This document shows positions 12,600-15,014 of a stretch of 15,014 nucleotides of DNA, one piece after another. The notes beneath the pieces were generated by a model. It saw only the letters and a program-made list of their open reading frames with translations, searched no databases and was not told the DNA's origin. Location of the stretch: NCBI GenBank assembly GCA_900767595.1, contig CAAFZS010000013.1, positions 1 through 15,014 of the forward strand, read 5' to 3'. Source of the DNA: Bacteroidales bacterium. Lineage in GTDB: Bacteria > Bacteroidota > Bacteroidia > Bacteroidales > Paludibacteraceae. A program made the position numbers and the translations under genes. How positions within the stretch are numbered: the stretch's first letter is position 1; every line of letters starts with the position of its first letter.

Positions 12600-14761
12600 T
12601 ACTCTTCTTCCTTCTGACTCTCAGCGTAAGCCTTGATGAGCTTCTCTTGAACGTCACCCGGAACGAGTTCGTAGCTCTTGAAGTGCATCGTGAACGTAGC
12701 ACGACCACCGGTTAAGCTACTGAGCGTAGTGCTGTAACTTGCCATCTCTGCCAGCGGAACTAACGCTTTCAAACGCGTGAAGTTCTTCTCGGCTTCCATA
12801 CCAAGTACCATACCACGACGACCATTCAAATCACTCATCACATCACCCATGATATCGCTCGGAACGAGAACCTCTACCTCATAGATAGGCTCCAGCACCT
12901 TCGGGTTAGCCTCCTTGAAGGCTTGTGCAAAGGCGTTACGGCCGGCAAGGCGGAAGGAGATTTCGTTACTATCTACCGGGTGCATCTTACCATCATAAAT
13001 AATTACGCGTACGTCGCGAGCGTAGGAACCCGTCAATGGGCCTTGCTCGATACGATCCATGATACCTTTCAGGATAGCGGGAATGAAACGGGCATCAATA
13101 GCACCACCCACGATGGAGTTAATCAGAACCAGTTTACCACCCCACTCCAACGGAATCTCTTGGGTATCCTTTACCGAAATACGATATTCTTGGTTACCAA
13201 ACTTATATACTTCTTTTACGGGTACGCCTTCTTCGTAAGGCTCTACGATCAAGTGCACCTCACCGAACTGACCGCTACCACCGGACTGTTTCTTGTGACG
13301 ATAGTCAGCGCGAGCGGACTTGGTGATGGTCTCGCGATAAGGAATCTTCGGCTCATCATACTCAACCATCATCTTATCATTGTTCTCCAGACGCCATTTG
13401 AGGGTACGGAGGTGGAACTCACCTTGACCGCTAACGATGGTCTGACGCAACTCCTTCGATTGCTCGATAAGCCATGTCGGATCCTCCTCGTGCATACGGG
13501 TCAGTAAGGCACTGAGTTTCTCGGAATCGCTCTCCGTTACAGGGCGGATAGCGCGACGGAACTTAGGCTCCGGATAGGTGATGGCGGGATAGGTATTCTC
13601 GCAATCCTTCGCATTCAGGGTGTTACCCGTACGGCTGTCTTTGAGTTTCACCGTAGCGGCGATATCTCCGGCAGCAACCTCGTCCACGGGAACGCGGATG
13701 GAACCGGCTACACTGTATAATTGGGAAATACGCTCCTTGGAACCGCGGTCAACATTTTGCAGATCGTCAGCACCGTGAATCGTACCTTGCATTACTTTGA
13801 AATAGTTCACCTCACCGATGTGGGGCTCCACCGAGGTCTTGAAGATAAACATCGAAGCCGGAGCCTTGGCATCCGGAGCGATCTTCTTACCATCGGTCGT
13901 TACGGGTTGCGGAGCGTCAGCAACGGCGGGAGCCATATCGCCTAAGAACTCCATCAGACGGCGAACACCCATATCTTTGGCACCGCAAGTGCACATCACC
14001 GGATAAACACCTGCCTCTGCGAATACGACCTTCAAGCCGCGCAAGGTCTCTTCCTCGGAAAGAGTACCTTGGTCAAAGAACTTCTCCATCAGAGCCTCGT
14101 CTGCTTCAGCCGCCATCTCGTGCAGCGCAGCAAGCATCTCTTCTACTTTGCCTGCCTCGGAAGCGGGGATGTCCTTAAACTCGGGAGCACCGCCTTCGGG
14201 TTTCCATTGCAGCATCTTGCCTTTCAGCACGTCGATAACCGCATTGAAGCCGGCACCTACGGCTACGGGGTATTGCAGCAGCACCACTTTGTTACCGAAG
14301 TTATCCTTCAGTTGCTCAATCGTGCGCTCGAAGTTAGCATTCTCGTGGTCGCATTTATTGACAACGAAAACAACGGGTTTCTTATGGTTTTCCGCGTCGC
14401 GGAAGCGGTTCTGTGTACCTACCTCTACGCCGCCATTAGCGGTGAGGGCGATAACAGCGGTATCGCATACGTTGAGGGCGGTAATCGTACCACCTACGAA
14501 GTCGTCCGAACCGGCGCAATCAATGATATTGAGTTTCTTACCATTGAATTCGATGTTACAAACCGTGGAGAAAACGGAATAACCGTACTCCTTCTCTACA
14601 GGGAAATAGTCGCAAACGGTAGATTGAGCTTCAATCGAGCCGCGACGATTGATGACGCCACATTCAAAGAGCATGGACTCCATCAATGTAGTCTTACCGG
14701 AACCACTGCCACCCATGAGGGCAATGTTCTTAATTTCATTAGCTTGATAAACTTTTGCCAT
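12599..14761 (-). CDS. EF-G-like translation factor with degenerate GTPase site (EF-G2 type)
   Basis: This 720-residue protein has the five-domain layout of elongation factor G, which drives tRNA-mRNA translocation. Domains IV and V are well kept: HKKQSGGSGQFGEVHL, GKMHPVDSNEISFRLAGRNAF, and SDIMGDVMSDLNGRRGMVLGM with PLAEMASYSTTL. The G domain is abnormal. The P-loop is GGSGSGKTT (17-25) instead of the usual GHVDAGKTT, switch I has EYGYSV where RGITI is expected, and G3 is DCAGSDDF (81-88), so the catalytic histidine position is S85. NKCD (135-138) is normal. The P-loop and NKCD suggest nucleotide can still bind while hydrolysis is poor or absent. This matches Bacteroides EF-G2, an EF-G paralogue reported to lack GTPase activity and to be induced on carbon limitation; orthology is inferred here. 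It heads a likely operon with two kinases and a recombinase, and has its own promoter. Confidence 0.93.
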   Translation of the reverse strand: MAKVYQANEIKNIALMGGSGSGKTTLMESMLFECGVINRRGSIEAQSTVCDYFPVEKEYGYSVFSTVCNIEFNGKKLNIIDCAGSDDFVGGTITALNVCDTAVIALTANGGVEVGTQNRFRDAENHKKPVVFVVNKCDHENANFERTIEQLKDNFGNKVVLLQYPVAVGAGFNAVIDVLKGKMLQWKPEGGAPEFKDIPASEAGKVEEMLAALHEMAAEADEALMEKFFDQGTLSEEETLRGLKVVFAEAGVYPVMCTCGAKDMGVRRLMEFLGDMAPAVADAPQPVTTDGKKIAPDAKAPASMFIFKTSVEPHIGEVNYFKVMQGTIHGADDLQNVDRGSKERISQLYSVAGSIRVPVDEVAAGDIAATVKLKDSRTGNTLNAKDCENTYPAITYPEPKFRRAIRPVTESDSEKLSALLTRMHEEDPTWLIEQSKELRQTIVSGQGEFHLRTLKWRLENNDKMMVEYDEPKIPYRETITKSARADYRHKKQSGGSGQFGEVHLIVEPYEEGVPVKEVYKFGNQEYRISVKDTQEIPLEWGGKLVLINSIVGGAIDARFIPAILKGIMDRIEQGPLTGSYARDVRVIIYDGKMHPVDSNEISFRLAGRNAFAQAFKEANPKVLEPIYEVEVLVPSDIMGDVMSDLNGRRGMVLGMEAEKNFTRLKALVPLAEMASYSTTLSSLTGGRATFTMHFKSYELVPGDVQEKLIKAYAESQKEEE

Positions 14762-14818
14762 AGCATTAGAATGATTATATGATTAGTACTAAAATTTGCC
14801 TTTTGACCAAATTTCGTG

Positions 14819-14850
14819 CAAAGGTAATAATTTTTTTTTATATGCGCAAA
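14819..14850 (-). promoter_or_regulatory. Bacteroidota-type promoter for the EF-G-like operon
   Basis: On the minus strand, TTTG (14847-14850) and TACCTTTG (14819-14826) are separated by 20 bp, a full match to the TTTG ... TAnnTTTG consensus. The -7 element lies 57 bp upstream of the ATG at 14761, leaving a roughly 50-nt A/T-rich leader without a Shine-Dalgarno. Confidence 0.85.
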
Positions 14851-14854
14851 TATT

Positions 14855-14873
14855 TTTTGCTATTTTCGCAAAA
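14855..14873. promoter_or_regulatory. Perfect inverted repeat TTTTGC-N7-GCAAAA, candidate operator
   Basis: A 19-bp interrupted palindrome sits directly upstream of the -33 element of the EF-G-like promoter, centred near -52 relative to the expected start. The position suits a dimeric activator. In Bacteroides the EF-G2 gene is activated by the CRP-family regulator Cur, so this is a candidate for such a site. I do not know the Cur consensus well enough to claim a match, and A/T-rich DNA gives chance palindromes. Confidence 0.45.
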
Positions 14874-14879
14874 TTGCAT

Positions 14880-14909
14880 AAAAAAATGCGACTTTGGGTA
14901 AAATCGCAT
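14880..14909 (-). terminator. Intrinsic terminator of the partial gene at the right edge
   Basis: The minus strand forms a 10-bp stem: ATGCGA/TCGCAT (14886-14891 with 14904-14909) extended by TTTT/AAAG including one G-T pair. The loop is ACCC, followed by six T (14880-14885). The hairpin begins 15 nt past the stop codon of the gene entering from the right, and insulates that gene from the EF-G-like promoter downstream. Confidence 0.85.
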
Positions 14910-14924
14910 TTCATTGGACTGTAT

Positions 14925-15014
14925 TTATTTTATACGATATTGGACGAAGGCTTCCATTGCCTCGTAATTGGCGAGGCCGAGGTCGCAATAGAGTTGGGCG
15001 GTAGCGTGGTTGCG
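14925..15014 (-). CDS. C-terminal 29 residues of an unidentified protein
   Basis: A frame open from the right edge ends at TAA (14925-14927) and reads RNHATAQLYCDLGLANYEAM followed by EAFVQYRIK. Its composition is protein-like and a strong intrinsic terminator follows the stop, which supports a real gene end. Other minus-strand frames are also open over so short a stretch. I do not recognise the protein. The N..A..LY..LG pattern resembles the C-terminal motif of GNAT acetyltransferases, and the LG..YEAMEAF segment also resembles a TPR helix pair; neither is secure from 29 residues. Confidence 0.6.
   Translation of the reverse strand, partial: RNHATAQLYCDLGLANYEAMEAFVQYRIK

Overview
The window is a conserved chromosomal block from a Bacteroidota bacterium, most likely of the order Bacteroidales. 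Nearly every gene lies on the minus strand. Three things support the assignment: promoters of the Bacteroidota type (TTTG, 19-20 bp, TAnnTTTG) upstream of two transcription units, A/T-rich leaders without Shine-Dalgarno sequences, and a paralogous pair of deoxynucleoside kinases beside an unusual EF-G paralogue. The family cannot be settled from the sequence alone.

Layout, read in the direction of transcription (right to left). At the right edge is the last 29 codons of an unidentified gene followed by a good intrinsic terminator. Next comes an EF-G-like translation factor with a degenerate GTPase active site, transcribed from a clear promoter with a perfect inverted repeat just upstream. It is followed by two deoxynucleoside kinase genes and a XerC/D-type tyrosine recombinase. 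Two of the three junctions overlap, so these four genes look like one operon. A second clear promoter then drives tRNA-Thr(UGU), tRNA-Tyr(GUA), tRNA-Gly(UCC), tRNA-Thr(GGU), tuf and tRNA-Trp(CCA), followed by secE, nusG, rplK, rplA, rplJ, rplL, rpoB and the first 406 codons of rpoC. The four tRNAs before tuf have the same identity and order as E. coli thrU-tyrU-glyT-thrT-tufB.

The genes form a translation/transcription core: tRNAs and EF-Tu, the SecE translocon subunit, NusG, the L11, L1 and L7/L12-stalk proteins, and the two large RNA polymerase subunits. Candidate regulation includes a nested stem-loop just upstream of rplK that resembles an L1 autoregulatory site, and a terminator-like hairpin between rplL and rpoB that could set the ratio of ribosomal protein to polymerase synthesis.

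The coding content is mostly ordinary. The unexplained structure is in the spacers: a long imperfect palindrome between tuf and tRNA-Trp that duplicates the tRNA 5' end, five CTAG motifs at an exact 9-bp period between rpoB and rpoC, a 14-bp-period repeat between the two kinases, and paired palindromes in the tuf leader. The most interesting gene is the EF-G paralogue, in which the catalytic histidine position carries serine.
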